From Hyphomicrobiales bacterium (GTDB lineage: Bacteria; Pseudomonadota; Alphaproteobacteria; Rhizobiales; Aestuariivirgaceae), in contig JAIBJH010000331.1 in the NCBI GenBank assembly GCA_020029455.1, positions 1 to 5,165 on the forward strand: a DNA stretch of 5,165 nt, given 5' to 3'. Below the pieces are notes generated by a model. That model was not told where the DNA came from, did not search any database, and was given only the letters and a program-made list of their open reading frames with translations. The translations under genes and the position numbers were made by a program. Positions within the stretch are counted from its first letter, which is position 1. Each line of letters opens with the position of its first letter. Below are positions 4,873 through 5,165 of the stretch, one piece after another.

Positions 4873-5165
4873 ATGACAAGCGCCCCCGGGCAGCAGCTGC
4901 GCCTTGCCGAACTCATCGGCGCCTTGAGCCATGCGCTGGACTTGACGGAAGGCCAGCCCCGCGGCCATTGCATGCGCTGCTGCTGGATCGGCTACAAGAT
5001 CGGCGAAGGCATCGGCTACGCGCCGGACGAACGTTCCGATCTCTACTACACGCTGCTGCTCAAGGACCTTGGCTGCTCTTCCAATGCGGCGCGCATTTGC
5101 GAGCTCTATTTGACCGAAGACCAGGCCTTCAAGCAGGACTTCAAGAAGATCGACGGCAGCCTGCC
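4873..5165 (+). CDS. HD-domain (probably HD-GYP) phosphohydrolase-like protein, N-terminal part
   Basis: The gene is cut by the right edge; 97 full codons are visible. ATG 4873 is the first start after an in-frame TAA at 4846-4848. Early residues read LAELIGALSHALDLTEGQP (11-29), then GHCMRCCWIGYKIGEGIG (31-48) and DLYYTLLLKDLGCSSNAARI (56-75). The pattern 'GH..R....G...G' followed by 'LYY..LL.D.G' is that of the HD superfamily, but the usual HD pair reads K64-D65, so this copy looks degenerate. In relatives I recall, such an N-terminal domain precedes a complete HD-GYP domain, sometimes with a DNA-binding end. HD-GYP domains degrade cyclic-di-GMP; whether this protein has one lies beyond the window. 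There is no signal peptide or membrane segment, so it is probably cytoplasmic. It is divergent from the MFS gene and preceded by a palindromic repeat, with a poor ribosome binding site. Confidence 0.8.
   Translation, partial: MTSAPGQQLRLAELIGALSHALDLTEGQPRGHCMRCCWIGYKIGEGIGYAPDERSDLYYTLLLKDLGCSSNAARICELYLTEDQAFKQDFKKIDGSL

Overview
The window looks like a piece of alphaproteobacterial chromosome. The DNA is GC-rich, with strong third-position G/C bias. Its gene content (an alphaproteobacterial-type Kup, a Tat-type periplasmic MsrB, an HD-domain protein with a 'CRCCW...LLLKDLGC'-style N-terminus) and its two palindromic intergenic repeats resemble Hyphomicrobiales (Rhizobiales). That placement rests on family resemblance only; there is no rRNA or other marker here.

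Layout. Positions 1-522 hold two small minus-strand genes, probably one operon: an 86-codon protein of unknown function, then an NTF2-like (DUF4440/SnoaL-type) protein cut by the left edge. A 214-bp divergent intergenic region (523-736) carries an AT-rich inverted repeat and a small hairpin just before the kup ribosome binding site. kup (737-2710, plus) encodes a potassium transporter. Its last ~36 codons are not Kup sequence: the frame runs into a ~98-bp two-hairpin palindromic repeat (2606-2703) and stops 5 bp beyond it, overlapping the end of the convergent gene by 6 bp. msrB (2705-3187) and a 14-TM DHA2-type MFS exporter (3275-4666) follow on the minus strand, with MFS upstream of msrB. 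A second, different palindromic repeat (4727-4822) lies between the MFS gene and the divergent start of an HD-domain phosphohydrolase-like gene (4873 onward), which is cut by the right edge.

How the genes work together. No shared pathway is evident. Potassium uptake, periplasmic methionine sulfoxide repair, drug or metabolite export and a probable signalling phosphohydrolase form an ordinary housekeeping/accessory mix. The most notable point is structural: the MsrB-MFS block is bracketed by palindromic repeats, and the repeat on the kup side has replaced the conserved Kup C-terminus. I see no tRNA, rRNA, CRISPR, transposase or phage gene, and no convincing new multi-gene system.
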